Below are positions 1-10,966 of a stretch of DNA of 64,000 nucleotides, piece by piece. Under the pieces are notes generated by a model. The model was not told where the DNA came from. It saw only the letters and a program-made list of their open reading frames with translations, and searched no databases. Source of the stretch: Phalacrocorax aristotelis. Its lineage: Eukaryota; Chordata; Aves; Suliformes; Phalacrocoracidae. A program made the translations under genes and the position numbers. Position 1 is the stretch's first letter. Every line of letters starts with the position of its first letter. Location: NCBI RefSeq assembly GCF_949628215.1, contig NC_134282.1, forward strand, positions 10,662,223-10,726,222, read 5' to 3'.

Positions 1-1208
1 AACTAAACTTCCAAAATGCCTTTTTTTTTTTTTTGAGGCTGATGTGTTGGGTTTTTTTAGTTTTGGGTATGTTTGCTTTTTAATATCTTTTCTAAGGAAG
101 GAAGTAGCAAGAACGAAAACTACTTTTTTTATGAAAAGAGGAAGCATGGAGCTGGTGAGAGAGGAAGGGGGAGAGGAAATCAGGTTTACAGTAGAAAGCC
201 AGTTTAAAATTTCACAATAGATGATGTCAGTTCCATAATAAAGCAGTTATCCATCTGCATTAACTGTATTTAAACTTATCATCTACAAAAAATAGTAATA
301 GAATAGTAACAACACAAAGATCCAAATAACATAATTCAGTATTCATCAACCCCACATTACCAAAACCTTTTAAATATTTTTATTTTAACGTTTAGCTTCA
401 AGGGCTTTTTCACTCTGTTCTCCTGAATTAATTGATATGATATTAACAACTCTCCTGGGTATCACTAACTAGCAGAGAATACAGAGACTACAGTACTTAG
501 GTTTAATTATTTCAGTGGCTTAAGCTCTATCCTACAAAGACGCATATAACTTCCTCCGTAAAACTACATGATATAGAAAACAACTTTTACCACTGACGCT
601 AAGTTCATTAGACTGTTTATTAGCTTGATCATTTAAAATTCTAATTTAAATTCCATTATATTCCCAAAAAAATATTATTCTTAATGATAGCCGAGATTAT
701 CAGCTATTTAAAAAAATGTATATATCTCTCTCTATATATAGATGTGTATATATATACACATATATATATACAAAAACTAACTGACAAGGCCTCCAGCATG
801 CATATAAATTATACTAGCCATAAAAAATTATTTTACTTCCTTTATTCATATAGTCACCCTAAATGGTGATGGCTTCCATCACCAAAACTTAAATTGCTGT
901 CTACACCAAATAATCATGGAACTCTTAATAGGGTTATAACATGCTATAGGAGATGCAGTCAGATTGGAACTTTTTAAATGACTAAAGGAATTAAGTGCTT
1001 TCACTGGCAAGGTATCTGATCACACATCACCTGTAAGCTCATTCAAAAATGTACAATTTATTTTTTTATTGAACTAAACTGTTATAGCAATTCCATTCCA
1101 AGCAACCTGCTATAACATTTGTTGTACTGATTCAGTAACATAATAGTTTAAATGAAGATTCAATTTTATAGAGATTTCATCTATGTAGAAAAATATTCTT
1201 ATACTTAC
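1..1208 (-). other. RNF13: RNF13 intron after first coding exon (partial)
   Basis: This stretch lies downstream, in gene direction, of the donor at 1208-1207 and runs off the window edge. It is AT-rich with poly-T and a TA/CT simple-sequence patch near 718-770. No further RNF13 exon or recognisable repeat family was seen. Confidence 0.75.
718..771. repeat. AT/CT-rich microsatellite
   Basis: Imperfect TA, TC and TG/CA dinucleotide runs lie within RNF13 intronic DNA. It is an ordinary simple-sequence repeat, likely length-variable. Confidence 0.8.
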
Positions 1209-1322
1209 CGCTAAAATATCTGCCTCCACAGGTAAAAGATTCAGGAAAGCAAATAACTGAACTGTCAAAATAGTGTATATCTGAGTGGCAGACAACATCA
1301 GCATTCCTATTGACAACAGCAT
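1209..1322 (-). CDS. RNF13: RNF13, first coding exon (residues 1-38)
   Basis: The exon encodes the N-terminus of RNF13, a PA-TM-RING E3 ubiquitin ligase of endosomal/lysosomal and ER membranes. Read on the minus strand, the ATG is at 1322-1320 and the protein begins MLLSIGMLMLSATQIY and ends VEADILA. This is the near-invariant signal peptide of vertebrate RNF13: a hydrophobic core over residues 2-30, with the mature end beginning around residue 35. The exon starts at 1336 behind an acceptor (pyrimidine-rich tract then CTGCAG), leaving 14 nt of 5'UTR, and ends at 1209 at a strong GCG|GTAAGT donor in phase 0. An apparent continuation past 1209 is intron read-through. The PA, transmembrane and RING exons lie beyond the left edge, so the gene is partial here. 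Family identity is recognised from memory and supported by COMMD2 and WWTR1 nearby. Confidence 0.93.
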
Positions 1323-1336
1323 ATCTTATTTAATAC

Positions 1337-4300
1337 CTGCAGCAACAACAGAAAAAAAAAGTCAAGGCATATAGCAAATATTTTCCTCTGTCAGTTTACT
1401 GGGCTCTATTGGTCAGTTAAAACTTTTCTTCTAAAGTACTCAAAAACGATATTCTGAATTTACTTTTGAGAAACAAGTAATCTTTAATTTATATCATTAC
1501 TTTAGAGATAGAAGTCCCATTTGCTAAGAGCCTGTAACCTCCATGCGAATGTATGCATAAAACACAAAAATTATACTAGTAACGCTTCAGAAAGCTTAAG
1601 GCAACACACAGCAGTGCAAGCAGTACACAAGAATGAACATTCAATGATATCAATCATCCTTAGACATTCTTAATCTTCCCTTCTAGCACAAATCCAAATC
1701 AGCAAAATTCCTTGTGTACCGGCAGTAATTATACTAAAAGCATTTATTCTAAATACACACTTGCAAAACTAGTGTGACACCAACAGGTAACAAATACAAA
1801 CTAGTTCTATCAACTTCAGTGGAATTCACAAATGCTCAAATGTGACTCATGGTCTGGACAGCAGATTTAGTCTCCTGTAAAGTGTGTGCATTTTTGAGAC
1901 CTTTAAAAAAAGAACACAAGTACTCTGTAAAGTATGCTTGTAAGTATTTCACAAACTCATGACATTAAAAGGAAGTGATTTCTGCTTTGTTAATAAATTT
2001 TCATCAAAACCAGCAGCAAAAAGCAACAGCTTATGTCTGGAAATAGAGGAGCATGCTTTCTAACAGAAACTGCTGAGTTATCACTAATCAAAGAAAAAAA
2101 AGGAAAGGAGTAAAGAGGAAGAAATACAAACATTTTTACATTTTTCCTTTGCCACACTTTAAAAAAATATATCTTTGTATGTTAAAACCACAAATTAAGG
2201 GCCTGAATGCCTTCCTTGTATGAGCAATGATACCTGCACCCTTACTGAAGTCATTGAGAGGAAAAAAATCAAACCAAAACAAACATTTTCATGAACAGAA
2301 TTTTATTTTTAAAGTTTAAAAAAAATTAAACACCTCTTCCAAATAATTATTTTTCTGGCACCAATGAGAGTCCCAATCTAGACAAACATGATGTAGGTAG
2401 AAATATCATTTCCATGACTGGAAGGCTGTTCCTTAGGACCACAGAATTTATTGATGTCTGTGAAAGACCAACTTGCTCCACACTTATTACAGGGCCTTCA
2501 AATATATGCTCTCACAATCCACAAACATATGAACAACATGGTGCAAATATGTAATATTCACTAAATGATGTTTAATGTAGTAAGAAATGGTGTCTCTGCA
2601 AAGCTTTAGTCCAAAATGCTCAATACCACATGCCCATGGGCATTTAATCCAATGCAGGTCTTTTGGCTTCTAATACAAACAAAAGGCAATTACATAATAC
2701 GTGTTCATATGAAGGTAAAAATTCTACTAGCTAAATTGCAAAATCAAGCATCTAAAAGCTTGGATTGAGCAAGGGAGAGGAAGAAGTTTCAGCTTTTCAC
2801 GTAACTGACTTAGGACTTTTGGTGCACGCCACTCACGTACTGAATGAAACAAGGCTCTGCAGGGAAAAGTGAGAATATGATTTATTAAACTATATAGTCA
2901 TTTCTGCACAAAAGGGCAAATGGATAAACTGAAGTTGCACAAGTCGTCATAAAGTTAACATTTCCTCATTTCCGAGTCCTTGAATTTCCACACAAACTGT
3001 ACCTTTTAACACTTTTTCCCCCCTTAGAAGTTTCCTCATGTTTTTAAAGGAGGTTACATTCCTGTATGTATACTTCCCACAGCTTGCAGTAATGTGGGAG
3101 TTGAGATTTAGCCTTAATCTGTACTGTTGAGAAATGCAGTCTGCACTGGAGGAATAGTTAGCTGACAAAGGGATAGAGACTTTCAGAGAGGGAAGATGTG
3201 GAGCTGGATAAGAATCCTGGCCAGATGCCCATCTACTCTCCCTTCTCTCATGAGCTACATGTAGAGGCTTCTGTCCTGTATGATGTTCCCAAAATACAGG
3301 ATGGATTACTGCCATGCCTCTACCCCTGCCCCACCTCTTTAAAAAAATTAAACCACTGCTTGTTTTCTCCTACTCTTTACTGACTTTACTCTTTAATTTT
3401 CTTTTCCCCAGATGTCATATTCCATCACCTTCATCTTATTAAAACAGAACTCAACGTCAATGTACAATTTCATCAAAGTGCTAGCATAACATGTTCTGCA
3501 TTAATACTCTGTATAAAGTCACAAAAATACACTTAATCTACATGAGCATATTACAAGCCTTTACAAACATACTGACACAGGAGATGGTTTCTAAATTTGC
3601 GTTTTAAAAGAACACATTTTAACTATGTAATAGCCTAGATAATTTAATAGCAGCACTTCCATCTACAGAACTTGAGAGACAACAACTGTCATTCATTTCT
3701 GTGCATCATGCTCTTAAAATCTGACTGTACTACCCAAGTTCAGTCTGACCATGACAAGCATACAAGCTTAGAGGGGCAAGACTCAGTGGGATTCTGCATC
3801 ATGATCCACCTGGACAACAGACTCTGTCTGCTGGACAGGGTCTTAAAAGAGTGACAGAGAACTCTCTCACACAGAAGGTTTATTCAAAAAAAAACCTACT
3901 AAGTGAGGTAATACATTTTAGTGCTTAAACAAATACCTTTTTGTTTTTCTTTGAAGAGGCCCATCTTAACAAAAACTCTTTAGAGCAAGGAATAGTAGCA
4001 GAGATTTACCCTGACCCAGTGTGCCACAACCACCTTTTTCTTACTAACCTGGGATACAGTAAGGGACGCATGTACAGCCTGATCATCCCTAGTTCCCAGG
4101 AAGTCTCTGGCATCAGGAATAGCCCCACGAGAACAGTGGTAGTCACTGTTAAAGAGAAGCAGCCAAGAGGAGCCTCCCCCGAGCTCTCACTTCTAAATGC
4201 CTTTTACTGCAAAACTACAACCAAATGCCAAAGATCAGGACCTCTGTTCTCCACTGACAAGTTACATCTGACCCTTTCTTTTCGTACTGTTGCTACAGTC

Positions 4301-7300
4301 ATAATCCAGTCTTAAGACAGACAATGATTACAGAGGAACTTCAAATTCCTCTTAGGCTTAGCTGTAACATGATTATGTGCGGGCAATCACTTAAGAACAA
4401 AGCAGTACAAAATACCTTATTCCCCTTATAAAAACTTACACTTAAATGTGATCAAACTAAAAAAATCCAATATTCAAAATCCCAACACATTCAATAAAAA
4501 ACACATGTGAACTAGTACACCACCTACTTCAGAGTCTAAAACAAGCAACAACTAAGTGCTACATTCAGTATGAAAACTAACCACTTTCATTGCTGAATTT
4601 AAAAGAATTGCTTGGTCCACAGATGGATACCTAAGTCTCTCTAGAGATTCTTTTAGTCTCACAGTAAGAAATGACTTGAAATGACATAAAATTAAAATGG
4701 TGGTAATGCAAAACAGCAGCAAATACACTGGATTCAATATTGCTATAATAGTTCAAATAATTCAGGGACAAGGTTTAAAAGTATACTGTACATGCTTAAT
4801 TATATCGTTATCAGAACATCTGGCTCTCCTCTAACTGCTTTTATTGGAAGAATTAGAAGTACTTCACAAACACTTAAACTCAATTAAGTCATCCAAGTTG
4901 TTTGTATGATTGTTGCAAACATCCAAAGTGAGGCTTCTTATGGTTCCATATGGATTTGTTTTCATTTGACTGTGGATATTTCATTCTGATCACAGTAACT
5001 TTGTTGACTTAATCAAAAAATCACAGCCAAGACTACTACATTCTCTTTGAGAATCAAGAAACTCCTAAGAATTTCTGTCCTCCTGTCCTATCCTTCGTCA
5101 TTTTTTTAAGCAGAAAGCATCGTCCCATGATCTGAGGTCCTCAACATTAACTAAAGTAAATATTGGAGAGTTAGATTTGATTTAAACTGACACTAACATG
5201 AAGATAATTAAAATTCATTATTACTAATGGGAGGAAACAGCTAGTATTTTCAAAAACAGTTCTCATGATTGTGACTTGCTCATTCAGACATCTGCTTTGT
5301 GAAACTTCCAACTGGTTAGCGGAACAGAAGTTAGTCACAAGAACCTGTAATGAATTATGAAATTCATGAAATTTTATTTCTAAGTTAAGATTTACCAATT
5401 TCTCTCCTCAGCTTGCCCCAACAAAGAGGATGTCAGTGAAACTGGAAAGATAAATACAATCATATTTGCTATGACAGAAGCAACAATACACTTGAAGCTA
5501 TCAGTGTTTTAACCAATACAGTAAATGCAGCACATACCTCACAAGACAGAGAAAGCATTAAAACAGTATTGAGCAAGGTTAGAAAATACCAGAATTAAAG
5601 TTGTCCTTGCAAATAACATGCAGTTACAGTGTAGTCTTCTCTGTCAAGCAGTTACATACAAACAGATTTTTCTGGGCCCAAGAATTATTGCCTCACATGC
5701 AAGCAAAAAAGCCTTGCAATTCCTGAAATTCTGTGGCTTATTTGCAGACTACACTCTTAATTGAATGAGGCAGCTTAGAGCACCCAGAAATGCAGGTGTA
5801 TGTAATTAAAGGCTATACGGTAGACCACACAATAGAAGTTAAACTTAAGTCTGCATTAATCTTCAGCACTTTACACCTGATTTTCCAGTGTCTATAAACA
5901 AAAGTTCTCCTTAAGTAACGTCAGGCATTTTGAGAGCTGTTTTTTTTCTTCCTACTCTGCATCCTAGAACTCACAAAACTAAGCCTGAGGAGCTACATCC
6001 CTTTGTCACAGGACTGAAGAGGATCACCAGGTCAGAACTGAGGAGGCGGAGATGTGGGGTGTGCTGTATCACAGCATCTCTACAAGCAGCAAGACAACCA
6101 TGAAGTAAATACGCTAACTTGGAATACATCAGACAAGGTACTGCCTATGAAGATAAGGCAGCAGTAGTATTGGTGTATGTACAACAAAAAATACATTCAT
6201 GATTATACTGTCAAAGGAAGAGGAAAGCAAAATGACCCTTCTCAGTAGAAGACAAGGATGGCTAAATAAGCTCAATACAAGAACTGACAATGCACGATAG
6301 ATACAGCTATCTGCAGTACTGGACACTAAGAACACCTTCCCTACCTCCTAATTCATTAACAGTATTGTTTCTGTTAGTAATAAGGGGTTATGAAACCCTC
6401 AGTGTTTTTAACACCAATACACTGACTCTCAGACCAGAGAAGGCAACCTGAGTGGAAAACACTCTTTTGGATACCGTCCTGCATCCTGTCAAAAATACCA
6501 GTTTCATACTTACCAACATGAACAAGTCTTGGGGGCACATTTAAGACAGATGTCATGAATTACATGGCTTAAGACACAGATAATAGTATTCAGAGCTTTT
6601 GGCAACTATGCACAAACCAAGCTCCACAAAGTACCTGTAAATACCAATTTTTTGGAAGTTTGTACCTCAATCAACTCAAAACTTATTTCACAGCAGAAGG
6701 GAGCACAAAGCAATTCCTTGTCCCCATAGTTATGCTCATGCTTCAACTCCCTCAAGAAAACAGCTCTTTCCCTTCTATTTGGTGAAAAGAACTAACTCGC
6801 ACATTTGTATTAAACAAACTTAAATCCTATTTTAGTGCCAAACAGGATTACAACACTTGTAGCAATCACAAAAGTCATGTGAACATACAGACATTTTGTC
6901 CTGCCACAAACTCAGTATCAACATTCTAAATATTCTGGGAGATTATGGAATTTTGCAAAGTGCAGCCCAAGCTGAGAATGAACATAAATTACACACGTAA
7001 CATCAATAATTTTCACACATATCTCTCAAAGCCCCAATGTCTCTGGCTTTTTACGTTTTGATGTCATCTTATCATTACTCACCCCAATCTCCACCTAAGA
7101 TCTATCCACAGAACTGAAAGCTAATGCACGCAAGGGAAGTTCAGTGTTCAGATCTGACGGGCCGTGGGAACTACTCCTCCCGACCTGTTTTCATCTTTTT
7201 ACTAGCAATTTGGTCATTAGACTGCCAGGCTCCACATTACTCGTTACCTGCCAAGCCTAACCAGTACCTCAGCGCACAGACAGCCCGAGAGGAGTCACAC

Positions 7301-7704
7301 ACCAGGCAGAGCTGTGAAATGCCAGAGCAAGGGTTTAGCTTTCATCGGCCCAGGAGCGACGCGGGTAGAGCGCTTTAGCGTCCTTCCCTCCCTCCTCTCC
7401 CGCCGCGGCAGATCTCCGCTCAGGCTGCCGTGACAGCCCGCGGGAACGGGAAGCTCCAGGGCCGGCGGCCGCCGGGCACAGGGCGGCGGGCCCGGCCGTG
7501 GCTCCGCCTGGGCCGCGCGGAGGGGCGGCCCCGCCTCGCCTCGCCGCTCCAAGGGTGGAGGCAAATAAACGCTGCGCAATGGAGCCGCGGGCCCAGTAAC
7601 TCCTTAACGGCCGCGACGCCAGAATGCCCGGCAGCAGGGGAGAGGCCTGAGGGGACCCGGCAGCTGCGCCCCCCGCCCCGGCAGCACTCGGCGGCGGCGC
7701 TCAC
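1337..7704 (-). other. RNF13: RNF13 5' intron
   Basis: The intron lies between the probable noncoding exon 1 in the CpG island and the first coding exon. It is bounded by a GTGAGC donor at 7704-7699 (minus strand) and the acceptor at 1338-1337. The DNA is AT-rich. Scattered short open frames on both strands, the longest 124 codons at 3941-4315, show no recognisable motif, no flanking gene signals and no start context that would support a gene. No LINE or LTR copy was recognised. An additional alternative noncoding exon cannot be excluded. Confidence 0.7.
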
Positions 7705-7800
7705 CTGCGGGCCCAGCTCAGGGCCCGGCGCCGGTAGCCGAGGGCCGCGCCTAGGCCGAATCCATGGCGGCTTCCCTCCGCTCGGCGCCGAGGCCCGGAA
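7705..7800 (-). other. RNF13: RNF13 probable noncoding exon 1 (5'UTR)
   Basis: On the minus strand, a clean donor CAG|GTGAGC places the exon end at 7705 inside a CpG island. The transcription start is not fixed by sequence. An ETS-like CCGGAAGT at 7795-7802 next to an Sp1-like CCCGCCCC, and a YY1-like ATGGCGGC at 7764-7771, suggest initiation around 7765-7850, so the upstream limit given is approximate. Noncoding first exons are usual for RNF13 orthologues. The exon would join the 14-nt UTR in front of the ATG at 1322. Confidence 0.6.
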
Positions 7801-7992
7801 GTCCCGCCCCTCCGCCGCGCGACAAGAGGCGTCAGCCCGGGGCAGGCCATTGCTTGGCCGGGCTGCCAGTCAGCCTCCGGCGCGTGAGGTGGGCGGACTC
7901 CGGAGGGGCGGGGCCCGGGGAGGCGGGGTCGAGTCGCCCTCAGCGCCAAGGGGGCGGTGGGAGCGGTGGGTTTGGCGTTCTCCTAGTGCCGT

Positions 7993-8016
7993 GGGGTTGG
8001 GGTTGGGGTTGGGGTT
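7993..8016 (+). repeat. (GGGGTT)4 G-quadruplex-prone tract
   Basis: Four perfect tandem GGGGTT hexamers sit about 200-290 bp upstream of the inferred RNF13 start. Four G4 runs with two-base loops fit the canonical intramolecular G-quadruplex pattern. It resembles telomeric repeats but is not the vertebrate TTAGGG unit. Confidence 0.9.
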
Positions 8017-8377
8017 CTCTCAGTACCTGAGGTCGGTGGGAGCGCGGCTCCGCCCAGGCTCGTCCCCGCCTCCGAACCCCCAGCGGCTGCCGGGCCGCCC
8101 CTGCCCCGGCTGCACCTGGGTGCGGAGCCCGCCGCCTCCTGTGGGCGCTCGGGGCGCGGCCGGCTGGGCAGTCGGTGCTGCCGAGGGAGCACGCGGAAGG
8201 CGAGCAGGCTGCAGAGCAGTACATCGACTTCTAGCGGTGTGAGGGGGACGAGGGAGGATTTTTCCACCCTCGCTAACTTTAGTCCAACTCTGTTTAAAAA
8301 AGCCGAAGACTAGAAAAAAAGACTTGAGAAATGTGAGCTAAGCACAAAAAGAAAACGGTGGGGAAGGAAGGAAGGTA

Positions 8378-8656
8378 GCAAGGTGGGAGTTGGTCACTTC
8401 TCCCAAGAAACGAGCAATAGGGCAAGAGGAAATGGCCTCAAGTTGTGCCAGGGGAGGTTTAGGTTGGATATTAGGACAGATTTCTTCACCGAAAGGGTTG
8501 TCAAGCACTGGACCAGGCTGCCCAGGGTTGAGTCACAACCCTGGACTTGTAGATGTGGTGCTTGGGGACATAGTTTAGCAGTGGGCTTGGCAGTGCTAGG
8601 TTAATGGTTGGACTTGATGATCCTAGAGATCTTTTCCAACCTAAATGATTCTATGA
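8378..8656 (+). mobile_element. CR1 LINE 3'-end fragment
   Basis: This is the CR1 3' region in sense orientation. It has the block around GGCCTCAAGTTGTGCCAGG, then GTTTAGGTTGGATATTAGGA, the GGACTTGATGATCCTAGAGA block, and ends at the ATTCTATG-type tail near 8656. It is heavily 5'-truncated, as usual for CR1. It lies just outside the RNF13 CpG island and 120 bp before a second CR1 copy in the same orientation. Confidence 0.9.
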
Positions 8657-8775
8657 CAATTAACGTACTTGCTACTTTATGCCAGTTACCACTTTTGCGT
8701 CTTTCAGGGGTTGACAGTGTCTTATTCTTAGGAGAATAGTGAATGAAGGTCCTTTTCATTCCAATGAAAATGTGG

Positions 8776-10170
8776 CACCCATCTACATGAAGTGCCGGAA
8801 GGAGGATCCAGGGAACTACAGGCCTGTCAGTCTGACCTCGGTACTAGGGAAGGTTATGGAGTGGCTCATCTTGAGTGCACTCACCAGGCAAGTGCAGGAC
8901 AACCAGGTGATCAGGCCCAGCCAGCATGGCTTCATGAAAGGCAGCTCCTGCCTGACGAACCTGATCTCATCCTATGACAGGGTGATCCGCCTAGTGCATG
9001 AGGGAAAGGCTGTGGATGTTGTCTACCTGGACTTTAGTAAAGCTTTTTACACTCTCCCACAGCATCCTCCTAGAGAAGCTGGAGGCCCATGGCTTAGACA
9101 TGTCTACTCTTCACTGGGTGGAGAACTGTCTGGATGGCAGAGCCCAGAGAGTTGTGGTGAACGGAGCTAAATCCAGTTGGTGGCTGGTCACAAGCGGTGT
9201 TCCCCAGGGCTCAGTATTGGGGCCAGTTCTGTTTAATATCTTTATTAATTATCTGGATGAGGGGATCGAGTGCATCATCAGTAAGTTTGCAGATGACACC
9301 AAATTGAGCAGGAGTGTTGATCTGTTTGAGGGTAGGAGGGCTCTGCACAGGGCCTTGGATAGGCTGGCTCCATAGGCCAAGGTCAATTATATGAGGTTCA
9401 ACAAGGCCAAGTGCTGGGTCCTGCATTTTGGTCAAAACAACCCCATGCAACGCTACAGCCTTGGGGAAGAGTGGCTGGAGAGCTGCCTGGAGGAAAAGGA
9501 CTTGGGAATGTTGGCTGACAGCCGGCTGAACACGAGCCAGCAGTGTGCCCAGGTGGCCAAGGTGGCCAACAGCATCCTGGCTTGTATCAGGAATAGTGTG
9601 GCCAGCAGGAGCAGGGCAGTGACGGTGCCCCTGTACTCGGCACTGGAGAGGCCCCACCTCGAATGCTGTGTTCAGTTTTGGGCCCCTCAGTACAAGAAGG
9701 ACATTGAGGTGCTGGAGTGTTTTCAGAGAAGGGCAACAAAGTTGGTGAAGGGTCTGGAGAACAAGTCTTACGGGAGCGGCTGAGGGAGCTGGGGATGTTG
9801 AGCCTGGAGAAGAGGAGGCTGAGGGGAGACCTTATTGCTCTCTTACAGCTACCTGAAAGGAGGGTGTAGTGAGGTGGGTGTTGGTCTCTTCTCTCAAGTC
9901 AGTAGTGATAGAATGAGAGGAAGTGGCCTCAAGTTGCACCAGGTGAGGTTTAGATTGGATATTAGAAAAAATTTCGTTACTGAAAGAGTTGTCTGGCACT
10001 GGAACAGGCTGCCCAGAGAGGTGGTGGAGTGACCATCCCTGGAGGTGTTAAAAAAATGTGTAGACATGGCACTTCAGGACATAGTTCAGGAGGCCTGGGG
10101 GCGTGGGTTGATGGTTGGACTTGATGATCTTAGAGGTCTTTTCTAACCTTAATGATTTTATGATTCTATC
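8776..10170 (+). mobile_element. CR1 LINE fragment with reverse-transcriptase remnant
   Basis: About 1.4 kb of CR1 in sense orientation. It contains the second half of ORF2 and the 3'UTR. Reverse-transcriptase blocks are visible: NYRPVSLTSVLGKVME near 8814-8861, QHGFMKGSSCLTNLI near 8922-8965, YLDFSKAF at 9024-9047, [14 protein letters not shown] near 9197-9238 and FADDT (catalytic Asp pair) at 9286-9300. The YLDFSKAF and FADDT blocks lie in different frames, and a TAG at 9373-9375 interrupts the later part, so the copy is dead. The 3'UTR ends in TTATGATTCTAT near 10168. Its 5' end lies within ORF2, so it is a truncated insertion. Confidence 0.93.
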
Positions 10171-10634
10171 ATTCCTTCAACATGTGGTATGCTTTGCTTT
10201 AACAAAATAATATTTATGGGAAAAAAATCATTCAGCCTTCCTCCAAAGTTGACTTCTATGCATATTTATGTCTTCCTTTAATTAACCTTTTTCTTCATGA
10301 TTACAATAACATTTTCTCTGGGGAAGATACAGGATGTTCTATCTACATAGAAAGGATATGTAGACTAGAAATATGACTGCCTGACCACCCACTCAGAAAC
10401 AGTATGAAAAGTTCATCTCAATAATGGGAGATAATATCTGGATTTTTTTTCCTAGTTTTGTTGTAAGGTTATATGCAGCACTGCTAGAATGTCTGGATCT
10501 CTCTAACAGCTATGTCCCTTATTTCAAGGCCAGCTGGGGAGCTAACGACCTTCACGCAAATTAGTGGAGATAGACTTTGCATTTTTTTCCTGGAATGTTA
10601 GTGTGTTCCACAACTTTGTCACGTTTTCTGAACT
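10171..10634. other. Unassigned spacer
   Basis: AT-rich DNA between the CR1 copy and the solo LTR. No gene, RNA or repeat was recognised. Confidence 0.6.
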
Positions 10635-10640
10635 CATGCT

Positions 10641-10960
10641 TGTGGGGGATGAATTTGCAAGTAACTTAGCACTGTTTGACGCGTCCTTGAACTGAAGCAA
10701 CGCGGCAGTAAAAAACAGAGACAGGAACGTGGGAAATGCCAAGAAGAATTTAAGTAAGCAAAAACAAATGAAGTCGCGCAAATAGAACAGCCTATCAGAA
10801 CGTAGCATAAGGCGAGTGCTTAGAGCTAGCTGACGGATAACAGAAATTGTGCGTGTGATCGCGTGAGGAATGTGTTGAAAAGATATATAAGCAGTGAAAA
10901 TCTGACAATAAAGGTCTTCCGCAGAACATCTGTCAGGAGTCGGTGACATTCATCCCTGCA
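10641..10960 (+). mobile_element. Solo LTR of an endogenous retrovirus (class II/ERVK-like)
   Basis: A 320-bp LTR flanked on both sides by CATGCT (10635-10640 and 10961-10966), a perfect 6-bp target duplication. Its ends form an imperfect inverted repeat: the start reads TGTGGGGGATGAAT and the end ATTCATCCCTGCA. Inside, in order on the plus strand, are a TATATAA box (10884-10890), an AATAAA signal (10907-10912) and a short R/U5-like tail. There is no internal retroviral sequence on either side, so it is a solo LTR left by recombination. The 6-bp duplication favours alpha/beta-type (ERVK) integrases; the family name is not determined. A 135-codon minus-strand open frame overlapping it is not a gene. 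Confidence 0.85.
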
Positions 10961-10966
10961 CATGCT

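Larger units (their letters stand above)
7380..8250. promoter_or_regulatory. RNF13: CpG-island promoter of RNF13
   Basis: Base composition switches abruptly to very high GC with dense CpG between about 7380 and 8250, then falls back to AT-rich DNA. The island holds several GC boxes, a CCGGAAGT ETS site (7795-7802), a YY1-like ATGGCGGC element (7764-7771) and the RNF13 exon 1 donor. There is no TATA box, as is typical of a housekeeping promoter. Long open frames here on both strands (up to 270 codons) are the expected effect of GC-rich DNA lacking stop codons. Bidirectional activity toward 8.3 kb is possible but unproven. Confidence 0.8.

Noticed and set aside
3941-4315. 124-codon plus-strand frame in the RNF13 intron
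   Set aside because: No recognisable motif, no promoter or repeat hallmark. Consistent with chance in 64 kb.
7430-8242. 270-codon open frame on the plus strand
   Set aside because: It lies in a CpG island with equally long frames on the other strand. The composition is low-complexity Arg/Gly/Pro/Ala with no domain, so it is a stop-depleted GC artefact.
10542-10949. 135-codon minus-strand frame
   Set aside because: It runs antisense through the solo LTR and has no retroviral or cellular protein features.
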